Positions 50,817-58,525 are shown, counted from the stretch's first letter. The stretch is 64,000 nucleotides of DNA from Brevibacterium album DSM 18261 (GCF_000426445.1 NZ_AUFJ01000010.1:496001-560000), one strand, 5' to 3'. Numbers and translations: made by a program. The notes: generated by a model from the sequence alone, not told the origin.

Positions 50817-52357
50817 CAGGCATTCACCCGGATCCGTGGGTCGAGGACTGCGTAGAGGAAGTCGGCCAGCAGATTGGCGACGACCGCGAGCAGTCCGGTG
50901 ATGACGATGTAGGCCATGATCGGATCGATCTCACTCCGGTTCATCGAGTCGATGAAGAGCTTGCCCATGCCGGACCAGCCGAAGATGGTCTCCGTGATGA
51001 CGGCGCCGCCGATCATCGTGATGATGTCGACCGGCACGACCGAGGCGAGCGGCAGGAGGGCGTTGCGCAGCGCGTGCCGCATGATGACGGTGCGCTCGGG
51101 CAGGCCCTTGGCCCGTGCGGTGCGGATGTAGTCCTGGTTCATCACCTCGAGCATCGACCCGCGCGTGTAGCGCGTGTACGAGGCGATTGAGATGAGGATG
51201 AGCGCGATCGAGGGCAGCAGCAGGTGGGTGAACGAATCGAGGTTCGTGATCCAGAAGTTGCCCGTGAGGTTGGGGGTCGCGGCACCGATCGTGGCGATGG
51301 GCCGGTTGTTGATCGCGGGGTGGCTGTTGTAGTTGCCCCACTCCTGGAAGACCCGGTCGACGAACACGAAGAAGGCCATGACGACGGCGACGAGGGCGCC
51401 CGTGCGCGCCGAGACCCAGGGGTCGCGACCGCGGAAGGCCAGCCCCACGGCCATGCCGATGGCGACGGCGACCACCAGCAGCAGGAGCATCCAGAGCCAG
51501 GACATCTCCACGTACCAGAACAGGTTCTGCAGCGGCATGTAGAGCCCGATGCCGATCACCGCGACGGTGAGCGAGGTCCACAGCGCCTTGCGGTTGGCGA
51601 GGCCCGTGGAGAGGTAGGTGATGACGACGGCACCGGCCAGTCCCATGAGGCTCACGCCGATGATCCCGAGGCTGGGGCTGTTGAGCCAGCCGAAGGCGAG
51701 CACGGCGTAGATGACCGCGAAGGTCACGGCGGTGGCGCCGAGGAAGGAGTACAGGTGCCTTCTGCGGCTGCCTCCGAGGGCGCCCATCCAGATGAGGCCG
51801 GCGAGGACCGAGGTCCCGATGATCGCGGGCCAGCCGAGGACGGGATCGGCGAGGAAGTTGTTGAACTCGATGGCCCCGTACTGCTTGAGCAGCACCGCCA
51901 CCCAGAAGACGGGCAGCGAGTACATGAGGAAGCTGAGGAAGGTGATGAAGTAGTCGAAGCCCGAGTACTGGCGGATGGCCGAGACCAGGCCGATGAAGAT
52001 GCCGATGACGATGGAGAAGATCGTCGCGGCGGTCACGAGCTTGACGGTGTTCATGATGGCGCCGGGCAGCTGGTCGACGACCTCCTGGCCCTGGTACCAG
52101 GCGGTGCCGAGGTCGCAAGCGCCCACGAGGCAGCCCGAGGCGCCGGCGAGCCACTGGAAGTAGCGCACGATCACGGGGCTGTCGAGGTTCAGCAGGCGCT
52201 CACGGGAGGCGAACAGGTCCTCGATGTTGGGAGCCGTGCTCGCACGGAGGTCCCAGAAGAAGTCGAGTGCGCGGTTGAGGAGGAGGTAGAGGACGAAGGT
52301 GACGACCAGCAGCACGAGGATGGTCGAGAGCGTCCTGCGGAGGAGGAATCTGATCAT
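50816..52357 (-). CDS. ABC transporter permease (DppB type) with an expanded membrane region
   Basis: A 513-residue permease, against about 310-340 for ordinary DppB. The N-terminal helix (MIRFLLRRTLSTILVLLVVTF) and the DFFITFLSFLMYSLPVFWVAVLL helices are typical, as is the C-terminal part with the EAA loop (YIRTARAKGLPERTVIMRHALRNALLP, in part), ETIFGWSGMGKL and VLDPRIRVNA. Between them, about residues 190-340, lies an extra segment with four to five hydrophobic helices (YSFLGATAVTFAVIYAVLAF, LGIIGVSLMGLAGAVVITYL, LLLLVVAVAIGMAVGLAF, GALVAVVMAFFVFV). The insertion lies before the permease core and might be a sensor or docking domain. Its ATG 52357 follows a strong hairpin after the binding-protein gene. 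Confidence 0.88.
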   Translation of the reverse strand: MIRFLLRRTLSTILVLLVVTFVLYLLLNRALDFFWDLRASTAPNIEDLFASRERLLNLDSPVIVRYFQWLAGASGCLVGACDLGTAWYQGQEVVDQLPGAIMNTVKLVTAATIFSIVIGIFIGLVSAIRQYSGFDYFITFLSFLMYSLPVFWVAVLLKQYGAIEFNNFLADPVLGWPAIIGTSVLAGLIWMGALGGSRRRHLYSFLGATAVTFAVIYAVLAFGWLNSPSLGIIGVSLMGLAGAVVITYLSTGLANRKALWTSLTVAVIGIGLYMPLQNLFWYVEMSWLWMLLLLVVAVAIGMAVGLAFRGRDPWVSARTGALVAVVMAFFVFVDRVFQEWGNYNSHPAINNRPIATIGAATPNLTGNFWITNLDSFTHLLLPSIALILISIASYTRYTRGSMLEVMNQDYIRTARAKGLPERTVIMRHALRNALLPLASVVPVDIITMIGGAVITETIFGWSGMGKLFIDSMNRSEIDPIMAYIVITGLLAVVANLLADFLYAVLDPRIRVNA

Positions 52358-52380
52358 TGGAGTCCACGATCCATATCGGG

Positions 52381-52475
52381 GAGCGTGCCGAGCGGCGGGG
52401 ACACCGGATCGCGGTGTCCCCGCCGCTCACACGCTCCGTGCGGAATCGGTCAGCTGAGGGGCCGAAGGCCCTCAG
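52381..52475 (-). promoter_or_regulatory. Tandem hairpins between binding-protein and permease genes
   Basis: GAGCGGCGGGGACACC (52390-52405) pairs perfectly with GGTGTCCCCGCCGCTC (52413-52428), extended by GAGCGTG/CACGCTC (52381-52387 with 52430-52436). A second hairpin, AGCTGAGGGGCC with GGCCCTCAGCT, lies at about 52451-52475 over the stop codon. Such structures often protect or partly terminate the mRNA so the binding protein is made in excess over the permeases. Confidence 0.65.
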
Positions 52476-54304
52476 CTCACCTGCCACTCCCAGTAGTTCC
52501 AGAACATCGTCGGCGACACCGTGGTGTTCGAGACGTTCTGCACACGGTCGCGGTAGATCGTGAGCTCCGGGTGCTGGAAGAGGACGGTGCCGAAGGCATC
52601 GTCGACCAGGTGCTGCTCCACCTGGGTGACCAGCTCCTGCTGAGCAGCCTCGTCCGTCTCGACCTGGATCTGCGCCAGCAGCTCGTCGACCTCTTCGCTC
52701 TCGTAGCCGCCGTAGTTGTTCTGCGCCCCGGACTTCCAGTTCGACTCGGAGTTCGTCACGGTCGTGTCCGTCGACTGCCAGCCGAAGAGCGAGGCATCGT
52801 AGGTGCCGTCGCCGAGGCGCGTGCCCCAGTTGTCGTCGCCGTCCTCGATGACCTCGAAGCCGGCGGCCTCCGCCTGCTCCTTGATGAGCGTGAACTGCTG
52901 CGCGCGGCGCTCGTTGGAGGCACCGTAGAGCACGCGGACGGCGGGGGATTCGACGCCCGCCTCCTCGAGCAGTTCGCGCGCGCCCTCGGGGTCGGAGCCC
53001 GGGTATTCCTCGGCGAGGCCGTTCTCCGCGACGATCCCGTCGTACATGGGCGAACCGGGGACCATGTAGTAGGAGTCGCGAACCACTGCGTCTTCGTTGA
53101 GAGGCTTGATGATCGTCTCGACGATCTGCTCGCGCGGGACCGTCTTGAGGAAGGCCTGGCGGACGAGCTTCGCCGTCTCCTCGTCCCCGCCGTAGGTCTC
53201 CGGGTCGAAGGGTCCGCCGTTGTCGAACGTGAGGTCTACGTGCTCGTAGGTGGCGCCGTCGCCGGTGTCCACGGTCACGCCGTCGATCGCCTCCGCGGCA
53301 GAGAGAACATCGGCGGTGGCCTGCGGCTGGATGATGTCCAGCTCGCCGTTCTCGATGCCCTGGACGCCGGCCATCGGATCCTCGTTGTAGCGGATGACGA
53401 TCTGGTCGACCCCCGCCTCGGTGGGACCGGTGTAGTTCTCGTCCTTCTCCAGCGTGAGGTACTGGCCCTCCGCGAAGTCCGTCATCTTGTACGGACCGCT
53501 GTGGACGAGGAGGTCCTCGTCATCCGGCATGGAAGTGAAGTCGAACCCGGTGTTCCAGGTGTTCGCGAGCTGTGAGAGAGCAGACGTGTCGTTCTCAGCG
53601 ATCGCGTCGAGAACGGCCTGCTTGGCCTCCTCCGGGTCCTCGATCCCGAGGGCCTTCCTCGCGGTGATGTGCGCGGGGACGCTCACACCGCGACCGGCGA
53701 GGCCGAAGGTCGTCTCCCAGTCCGCGTACAGCGTCGAGTAGGTGAACGTGATCGACTTGCGGTCCTCGGAGACTTCCGGCAGATCCTCGATGAGCATGGC
53801 GCCGGGCTCGGCCGCATCGAAGTAGACGTCGCCCTCCTCCTGCTCGGCGAGGACACCCTCGTCGTCGCGGTCGCCCTCGACCTCTTCGTCGGACTGGGTG
53901 TTGAGCTGTGTGGACTTGCCCGCCCACAGGAGCGCGAGATCCGCGGCGTCCACCGGCGTGCCGTCCGACCACGTGGCCGTGTCCGCGAAGGTGTACTTGA
54001 TCTGGAGCGGGTCCTCGGAGACCTGCTCGACGGTGCCGAGATTGCCGTCCTGGAGCTCGAGGTTCTCGTCGTAGTACTTGAAGTTGTCGTTCATCATGTA
54101 GGTGATGTTCGAGTTGGCGACGGCATTGCCGTTGACCGTCTCCGTGTTCATGCTGCGGAACGGCTCGTTCCACCCCACGTTGAGGACGCTCGGGCCGCCT
54201 TCGCCGCCTCCGCCTTCGTCCCCGCCTCCGGGCGGGGTGCATGCGGAGAGGACGAGGGCCGCTGCGGCGAGGCCGGCGCCCACTCCGAGATAGCGCTTGT
54301 TCAC
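52472..54304 (-). CDS. ABC transporter substrate-binding lipoprotein, family 5 (DppA/OppA type)
   Basis: A 610-residue extracytoplasmic lipoprotein. The signal peptide runs to the lipobox LVLSAC (cleavage before Cys at about residue 23), followed by a Gly/Glu linker. SBP_bac_5 marks are TATWSDGTPVDAADLALLWAG, SITFTYSTLYADWETTF, HSGPYKMTDF, YLTLEKDENYTGP, VRQAFLKTVPREQIVETI and a late YGGYESEEVDELL. Ligands of this family are mostly peptides, but also nickel or sugars; not deducible here. GTG 54304 has AGGAG 5 bases upstream. In mycobacteria a paralogue of this family, LpqW, sits near typA and serves cell-envelope synthesis; here the protein keeps its full transporter. Confidence 0.93.
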   Translation of the reverse strand: MNKRYLGVGAGLAAAALVLSACTPPGGGDEGGGGEGGPSVLNVGWNEPFRSMNTETVNGNAVANSNITYMMNDNFKYYDENLELQDGNLGTVEQVSEDPLQIKYTFADTATWSDGTPVDAADLALLWAGKSTQLNTQSDEEVEGDRDDEGVLAEQEEGDVYFDAAEPGAMLIEDLPEVSEDRKSITFTYSTLYADWETTFGLAGRGVSVPAHITARKALGIEDPEEAKQAVLDAIAENDTSALSQLANTWNTGFDFTSMPDDEDLLVHSGPYKMTDFAEGQYLTLEKDENYTGPTEAGVDQIVIRYNEDPMAGVQGIENGELDIIQPQATADVLSAAEAIDGVTVDTGDGATYEHVDLTFDNGGPFDPETYGGDEETAKLVRQAFLKTVPREQIVETIIKPLNEDAVVRDSYYMVPGSPMYDGIVAENGLAEEYPGSDPEGARELLEEAGVESPAVRVLYGASNERRAQQFTLIKEQAEAAGFEVIEDGDDNWGTRLGDGTYDASLFGWQSTDTTVTNSESNWKSGAQNNYGGYESEEVDELLAQIQVETDEAAQQELVTQVEQHLVDDAFGTVLFQHPELTIYRDRVQNVSNTTVSPTMFWNYWEWQVS

Positions 54305-54688
54305 TTCTGCTCCTGACGTATGTAGGGGCGATACGGTTTCATGGCCCGCCGCAGCACCGACGTCCCGGGATGGCTCCCGGGGCACCTCAGCGTGTGACGG
54401 GCCGTTCGTGCGTGGTGCACGAATTGGGAAAACTCTAAAGAACCCGGATGTGTGCCATCGCACATTCTGAGACAAGCCGACCTATCGTTACGCAGTCGTA
54501 ACCTCGTTTTGCGAGATTTGACAAAATTCCATGAATGAGGTGCTCATCACGCTCACCACGTGAGATAGGACACAACCCCTGTTCAGGAAGCTGCGTCAGC
54601 CGCACAGCGGCCGGCGTGCCCGTCGGAACGGCCCCTCGGCCCAGCCGGCCGGCTGGGTCCGCACCCGTCCGGACCATAGACTCGGGGC
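54305..54688. other. 384-bp divergent non-coding region with AT-rich core and dyads
   Basis: No gene. The stretch 54420-54560 is clearly AT-richer than average. It contains TGTGC-CATC-GCACA (54451-54464), GTTACG-CAGT-CGTAAC (54487-54502) and CTCG-TTTTG-CGAG (about 54503-54515), three adjacent dyads that could be operators for the transporter operon. TAGAGT (54432-54437, minus strand) is a possible -10 for the binding-protein gene. TTGACA (54518-54523, plus strand) has no matching -10. TAGACT (54677-54682) is the -10 of the PH-domain gene. Confidence 0.5.
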
Positions 54689-55303
54689 GTGCCCACGCCT
54701 CAGACGCCCTCCCCCGATGCCGGCGGCAGCCCGGCTGCCCAGTCCCTCGTCCTGCGCGGCGGCCGCTCCCGCGGCATCGCATGGATCGCGCTGGCCGCTG
54801 CCGCGATCGCGGCCGTCCTCACGCTCGTGCAGGTGCCGCTGGGAGCCGCCGTCGCCCTGCTGGGCCTGCCCGCCTTCATCGCCTGCCTGTGCTGGACCTG
54901 CTACCTGCGCCCCCTCGTCGCCGTCGACGCCGACGAGCTGCGCATCGTCAACATCGCGCGCACCACGGTCATCCCCTTCTCCCGGATCGCGGAGTTCGAC
55001 CTGCGCCTGGGGCTCACCGTCGAGACCAAGGACGGGGAGAAGGTGGGCGCGTGGGCACTGCCGAGCACGGGCAGACGGACCACCCGTGAGCGCATGGGGA
55101 TGATCCGCCTCGAACGCCACACGCCCGAGGAGATCCAGACGGTGCTCGACGCCTATGCGCGCTGGGAGCAGGACGCCGATTCCCCCGTGCGGGGTGCCGC
55201 TCGCGATGTCGTCACGCGCGTGCGCACGCCCCTGCCGCCCGTGCTGCTGCTCCTCACGCTCGCATGGGCGGTCTGGGGGCTGCGGGTCGCGGCGACGCTG
55301 TGA
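54689..55303 (+). CDS. Small membrane protein with bacterial PH-like domain
   Basis: A 204-residue protein with two close membrane helices at about 27-68 (IAWIALAAAAIAAVLTLVQV, LLGLPAFIACLCWTCYL), a beta-rich domain at about 70-130 (LVAVDADELRIVNIARTTVIPFSRIAEFDL, in part) typical of the DUF2581/bPH_6 group, and a third helix near the C-terminus (VLLLLTLAWAVWGLRVAATL). The role is unknown. GTG 54689 lies 6 bases after TAGACT, so the transcript is probably leaderless. It is divergent from the ABC transporter operon and converges on the MBL hydrolase gene. Confidence 0.75.
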   Translation: MPTPQTPSPDAGGSPAAQSLVLRGGRSRGIAWIALAAAAIAAVLTLVQVPLGAAVALLGLPAFIACLCWTCYLRPLVAVDADELRIVNIARTTVIPFSRIAEFDLRLGLTVETKDGEKVGAWALPSTGRRTTRERMGMIRLERHTPEEIQTVLDAYARWEQDADSPVRGAARDVVTRVRTPLPPVLLLLTLAWAVWGLRVAATL

Positions 55304-55431
55304 GCGTCACCGGACACGTGCAGCCCGCAGCCCGCGCATTCCGCATCCCTGCCGCGGCCGGGCGGCCCGCCCACAGCCGAGCGAGCCTCACCCGCCGCGA
55401 TGCACGAGTTCCGGGCTCATCAGCCGCTGAT

Positions 55432-56106
55432 TCACCAGCCGCGAGCGCGCCAGTCCTCGAGTGAAGGACGCTCGAGGCCCAGCGCCGTCGAATCGCCGTG
55501 TCCCGGCAGCACGAGGGTGTCGTCGGGGAAGCGCGCGAAGATGCGCTCCTCGAGGTCGTCCATGAGCTGCGTGAAGTCCTCCGGGGACCATGTCTTGCCC
55601 GGTCCGCCGGGGAAGAGCGAATCGCCGGAGAGGATCACCGCGCTCCCCTCCCCGTCGCGCAGGACGTAGGCGATCGAGCCGGGAGTGTGCCCGCGGAGGG
55701 CGATGCACTCGATCTCCAGACCGGCGAGATTCAGCACCTGGCCGTCCGACACACGCGTGGCGACCGTCGCCCCCGATTCCTCCTCGATGGCCTCGGCGTC
55801 CTCCGCTCCCGCGAAGGTGTGCTCGCTGAGCTCGGTCTGCGCCTCCCTGAGCGCGCGGACGTGGTCCCAGTGCCGGTGGGTCGTGAGGATCGCCGCGACC
55901 TCGCCCCCGCCCGCGCCCTCGATGAGCCGGCGGATGGCGGCCATGTCATCGGCGGCGTCGACGAGGACGTGCACGGGTGCGCCGCCGTCCGCACCGGTCC
56001 CGTCAGTCGGTTGCGAGGTGAGGAGATAGACGTTGTTGGCCATCTCCGAGACGGAGACGGAGCGGACGGTGAAACCCGAGAATTCGCGCGTGATCGTGTT
56101 CTCCAT
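55432..56106 (-). CDS. MBL-fold metallo-hydrolase (glyoxalase II-like)
   Basis: A 224-residue metallo-beta-lactamase-fold protein with ILTTHRHWDHVRAL (the HxHxDH metal motif), LRGHTPGSIAYVL (third ligand), LSGDSLFPGGPGKTW (bridging Asp) and VLPGHGDSTALG (last His). This motif spacing fits the glyoxalase II / hydroxyacylglutathione hydrolase-like branch; in mycothiol users such proteins may hydrolyse mycothiol thioesters, which is inference from mshB elsewhere in the window. ATG 56106 lies 7 bases after TAGGGT (56114-56119, minus strand), so a leaderless start is chosen over GTG 56115. It is divergent from the SMR exporter operon. Confidence 0.88.
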   Translation of the reverse strand: MENTITREFSGFTVRSVSVSEMANNVYLLTSQPTDGTGADGGAPVHVLVDAADDMAAIRRLIEGAGGGEVAAILTTHRHWDHVRALREAQTELSEHTFAGAEDAEAIEEESGATVATRVSDGQVLNLAGLEIECIALRGHTPGSIAYVLRDGEGSAVILSGDSLFPGGPGKTWSPEDFTQLMDDLEERIFARFPDDTLVLPGHGDSTALGLERPSLEDWRARGW

Positions 56107-56169
56107 GCATCCCACCCTAGGTCAGCGGAACTCTGTGCGGCAGGGGGCGTGGGCGTCCGGGCTCCTTGC

Positions 56170-56248
56170 TACACTCTCCGCTGGGCGCCGGCAGCGCCCG
56201 CGGACGAGGGAGCCGTACCCGCTCACGCGACAAGACGGCCAGACGGGT
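56170..56248 (+). promoter_or_regulatory. Guanidine-III riboswitch with promoter, upstream of SMR genes
   Basis: TACACT (56170-56175) is a -10 box; the RNA would begin near 56183 with the hairpin GGGCGC/GCGCCC (56183-56188, 56194-56199). The aptamer, 56200-56239, closely follows the guanidine-III (ykkC-III) consensus: GCGGACGAGG, then GCCGTACCCGC, then GACAAGACGGC. The helix GCCGT/ACGGC (56212-56216 with 56235-56239) and the pseudoknot GCGG/CCGC (56200-56203 with 56219-56222) are both present, the latter changed in both strands from the CCGG/CCGG of the Thermobifida RNA as I recall it. After it, CGGGT (56244-56248) could pair with ACCCG (56217-56221) when guanidine is absent, masking the weak ribosome site. 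Confidence 0.85.
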
Positions 56249-56255
56249 CACTCTC

Positions 56256-56660
56256 GTGTTCGACATCCCCCTCAGCCTCTCCGCGCATGCGGCCGGGGCC
56301 TCGGCGGCAGCCTCACCGGCCCTCGCGCCGGCCGACCTCCCCGCCGGTCTCGCCTGGACGGTGCTCATCGTCTCCGGCGCCTTCGAGACCATGTGGGCCT
56401 ATGCCCTCGCCGCGGACGGCGTGCGCATGTCCCGCCGCATCGTCCTCTTCCTCGTGGGCACCGTCCTCTCGATGGGCGGCCTCGCGATCGCACTCGCGAC
56501 GATCCCCGTGGGCACCGGCTATGCGGTGTGGGTGGGCATCGGCGCCGTCGTCACGCTCGGCTTCTCCGTGCTGCGAGGGCGGGAGTCCCTCAGCTGGCTC
56601 CGCGCCGGCTTCGCGATGGTCCTCATCTGCGGCGTCGTGGGCATGAAGGTGGTGAGCTGA
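56256..56660 (+). CDS. SMR family guanidinium exporter subunit (Gdx-like)
   Basis: A 134-residue small multidrug resistance protein with four helices. AWTVLIVSGAFETMWAYAL holds the SMR active Glu with the ExxW pattern of guanidinium exporters; VLSMGGLAIALATIPVGTGYAVWVGIGAV (in two parts, residues 65-95) carries the Ser and Trp typical of Gdx. Helix 4 follows (LRAGFAMVLICGVVGMKVVS). The first 30 residues are an Ala/Pro-rich extension not found in usual SMR proteins of about 105 residues. The start GTG 56256 is 16 bases after the riboswitch aptamer; no ATG fits. It is followed after one base by a second SMR gene, so the pair probably forms a heterodimer that removes guanidinium. Confidence 0.85.
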   Translation: MFDIPLSLSAHAAGASAAASPALAPADLPAGLAWTVLIVSGAFETMWAYALAADGVRMSRRIVLFLVGTVLSMGGLAIALATIPVGTGYAVWVGIGAVVTLGFSVLRGRESLSWLRAGFAMVLICGVVGMKVVS

Positions 56661-56661
56661 G

Positions 56662-57057
56662 ATGCTTTGGCTCCTGCTCATCGTCTCCGGCAGCCTCGAG
56701 GCCGTGTGGGCGCACGCGCTCTCGGACATCCTCGACCCCGTCTCGGCCGTCGTCTTCCTCCTCGCCCTCACCGGCTCCGTCTGGGGCCTCCAGCGCGCCA
56801 TGCGCACCGTGCCCATGCGCACCGTGCCCATGGGCACCGCCTACGCGATCTGGGTGGGAGTGGGGGCCTCCGTCACAGCGATCTGGGCGGCGCTGGAGGG
56901 CGAGTCATTCGGGCCGGGCAAGATCCTCTCGCTCGTCCTCATCGTCGTGGGCGTGATCGGCCTCGAGCTCACGAGCGGCCACGGGAAGACCGCCGAGACC
57001 GCTCAGGAGACCGCGGGCGAGGAGGAGCGCGCGAAGGGCTACACGGAGGGGCTGTAG
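56662..57057 (+). CDS. SMR family guanidinium exporter subunit, second gene
   Basis: A 131-residue SMR protein: MLWLLLIVSGSLEAVWAHAL with the active Glu14 and ExxW, three further helices, and a charged C-terminal tail (TAETAQETAGEEERAKGYTEGL in part). The loop before helix 3 reads AMRTVPMRTVPMGTAYAIWVG: the MRTVP unit is duplicated by an exact 15-bp tandem repeat (56800-56829), where relatives have a single copy before GTAYAxWxG. That adds five residues at a tight interhelical turn. The ATG starts one base after the first SMR stop. Two hairpins close the operon at 57062-57099. Confidence 0.85.
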   Translation: MLWLLLIVSGSLEAVWAHALSDILDPVSAVVFLLALTGSVWGLQRAMRTVPMRTVPMGTAYAIWVGVGASVTAIWAALEGESFGPGKILSLVLIVVGVIGLELTSGHGKTAETAQETAGEEERAKGYTEGL

Positions 57058-57061
57058 GAGA

Positions 57062-57239
57062 GGGAACACCCGCACGCGGTGCGCAACGCTCCGGTTCCCC
57101 GCCGCTCGCGTCTCAGTTCCTGCTCGCGTCTCACTTCACATCGATTTTGGCGCGGAGGACCGAGGTGAAGTGAGACCTCAGTGGAAAGTGAGACACGAGC
57201 GCGCCGCGATCCGGCGGGAGGTGAGACCTCGAGACGAGG
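57062..57239. repeat. Terminator and GTGAGAC repeat cluster between convergent genes
   Basis: GGGAAC (57062-57067) pairs with GTTCCC (57094-57099) around an inner CGCAC/GTGCG hairpin, a likely terminator of the SMR operon. Then five copies of a GAAGTGAGAC-like motif follow, two inverted (near 57107 and 57127) and three direct (near 57167, 57184 and 57218). GTCTCACTTCAC pairs exactly with GTGAAGTGAGAC, and GCTCGCGTCTCACTT with AAGTGAGACACGAGC but for one base. They lie between the SMR and flavoenzyme stops. Confidence 0.65.
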
Positions 57240-57259
57240 CCTCAGCGACCAGGACCTCC

Positions 57260-58348
57260 TCAGAGGCCGGCGCCCCAGCGTCCGCGCGTGTACTGCCTGG
57301 GGTACGGGATGTCCCGCCACTCCATGCCGAGCTGGTGCGCGGCCCGCTGCGGCCAGGCCGGCTCGCGCAGTGCGGCACGGCCGATCAGCACGACGTCCGC
57401 GTCTCCGCTCACGAGCACCTGCTCGGCCTGGGCCGGCTCCGTGATGAGCCCCACCGCGGCGGTCGTCGCTCCGGTGCCGGCGACCTCGGCGGCCAGCGGC
57501 ACCTGGTAGCCCGGGCCCACGGGGATCTGCGCCGGCACATTGGCGGCGCTGGAGACGTCGATGAGGTCGCAGCCCTCCGCGTCGAGGAGCGCGGCGAGCT
57601 CCACCGCCTCATCGGGGCCGAACCCGCCCTCGGTCCACTCGGTCGCGGAGATGCGCACCATGACGGGGAAGTCCTCCCCGACGGCGGCCCGCACCGCGCG
57701 GTAGACCTCCATGACGAAGCGGCTGCGGCCGGCGAAGTCCCCGCCGTAGCCGTCCTCGCGCAGATTGGACAGCGGTGAGAGGAACTCGTGCAGGAGGTAG
57801 CCGTGCGCGGCGTGGATCTCGACGGCGTCGAAGCCCGCGCCCTGCGCGCGAGCGGCGGCGGCCGCGAAGGCCTCGACCACCTCGGCGATCTGCTCCGTGC
57901 TCATCTCCGCAGGCACGGCGAGGTCCGGGAACGGCACCGCGCTGGGCCCGTACGTCTGCCAGGCGCCCTCCTCCGGCCCCAGGCTGCCCTTGGGCCCGCC
58001 GTGGAACGCCGGATGCGTGCTCGCCTTGCGGCCGGCATGGGCCAGCTGGATCGCGATGGCGGCGTCCTGCGAGTGCACGAAGTCCACCACCCGCGTCCAG
58101 GCCCGGGCCTGTTCGTCGTTCCAGATGCCCGCGTCGAGCAGCGAGATGCGGCCTTCGGGGACCACCGCCGAGGCCTCCGCGATGACGAGCCCGAACCCGC
58201 CCTGCGCCCGCGCCCCGAGGTGCACGAGGTGCCAGTCGGTGGGCACACCGTCCTCCGCCTCGCAGGAGTACTGGCACAGGGGCGGCAGCCAGACCCGGTT
58301 CTTCACCGTGAGACCGCGGAGCGTGAGGGGTTCGAACAGACGGGGCAT
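57260..58348 (-). CDS. Old yellow enzyme family flavin oxidoreductase (YqjM-like)
   Basis: A 362-residue FMN-dependent ene-reductase. The YqjM-class marks are VWLPPLCQYS with the redox-tuning Cys25, EIHAAHGYLLHEFLSPLSN containing the two substrate-binding His residues, and a late GRAALREPAWPQRAA with phosphate-binding loop (ADVVLIGR). The GDFAGRSRFVMEVYRAVR helix is also typical. YqjM-like enzymes reduce activated C=C bonds of enals, enones or nitro compounds using NADPH, often under oxidative or electrophile stress. The start ATG 58348 gives MPRLFEPLTLRGLTVKNRVW. It is not overlapping with neighbours and sits between the SMR operon and the carrier gene. Confidence 0.92.
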   Translation of the reverse strand: MPRLFEPLTLRGLTVKNRVWLPPLCQYSCEAEDGVPTDWHLVHLGARAQGGFGLVIAEASAVVPEGRISLLDAGIWNDEQARAWTRVVDFVHSQDAAIAIQLAHAGRKASTHPAFHGGPKGSLGPEEGAWQTYGPSAVPFPDLAVPAEMSTEQIAEVVEAFAAAAARAQGAGFDAVEIHAAHGYLLHEFLSPLSNLREDGYGGDFAGRSRFVMEVYRAVRAAVGEDFPVMVRISATEWTEGGFGPDEAVELAALLDAEGCDLIDVSSAANVPAQIPVGPGYQVPLAAEVAGTGATTAAVGLITEPAQAEQVLVSGDADVVLIGRAALREPAWPQRAAHQLGMEWRDIPYPRQYTRGRWGAGL

Positions 58349-58414
58349 GGAGGGCCTTTCGCAGCGAGGCGGATCGTCAGCGGCGAGCGCACACCGGTGA
58401 CGATCCGCCGAGGT

Positions 58415-58444
58415 GCGGGCCCGCTCAGCCGAGCGGGCCCGCTC
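58415..58444. terminator. Paired GC palindromes downstream of the SLC13 gene
   Basis: GCGGGCCCGC occurs at 58415-58424 and 58433-58442; each is self-complementary and the two can pair with one another across 8 bases, while GAGCGGGCCCGCTC (58431-58444) is a 14-bp palindrome. It is located between the SLC13 stop and the flavoenzyme start on the minus strand, probably ending the carrier transcript. The rest of the 177-base spacer shows nothing clear. Confidence 0.5.
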
Positions 58445-58525
58445 ACGGATGGTGTCGGGAGTTCAAACCTGCCGGGCAGGCCGGGTATTCCACTGCGCCT
58501 CGTGGCCCGCCAGGAGGGCGAGGCC

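Noticed and set aside
51224-53575. Long plus-strand open frame of 783 codons
   Set aside because: Antisense to the permease and binding-protein genes, which have full family motifs; rich in His, Asp and Glu from reversed codons.
54451-54464. Possible CRP/GlxR site TGTGCCATCGCACA
   Set aside because: The family site has eight bases between TGTG and CACA; here only six, so it is kept only as an unassigned dyad.
54518-54523. Perfect TTGACA as a plus-strand -35
   Set aside because: No TANNNT at 16-19 bases downstream; the PH-domain gene has its own close -10 box 150 bases on.
58455-58480. tRNA-like GTTCAAACC sequence
   Set aside because: The T-loop flanks do not pair and no anticodon arm or acceptor stem can be drawn around it.
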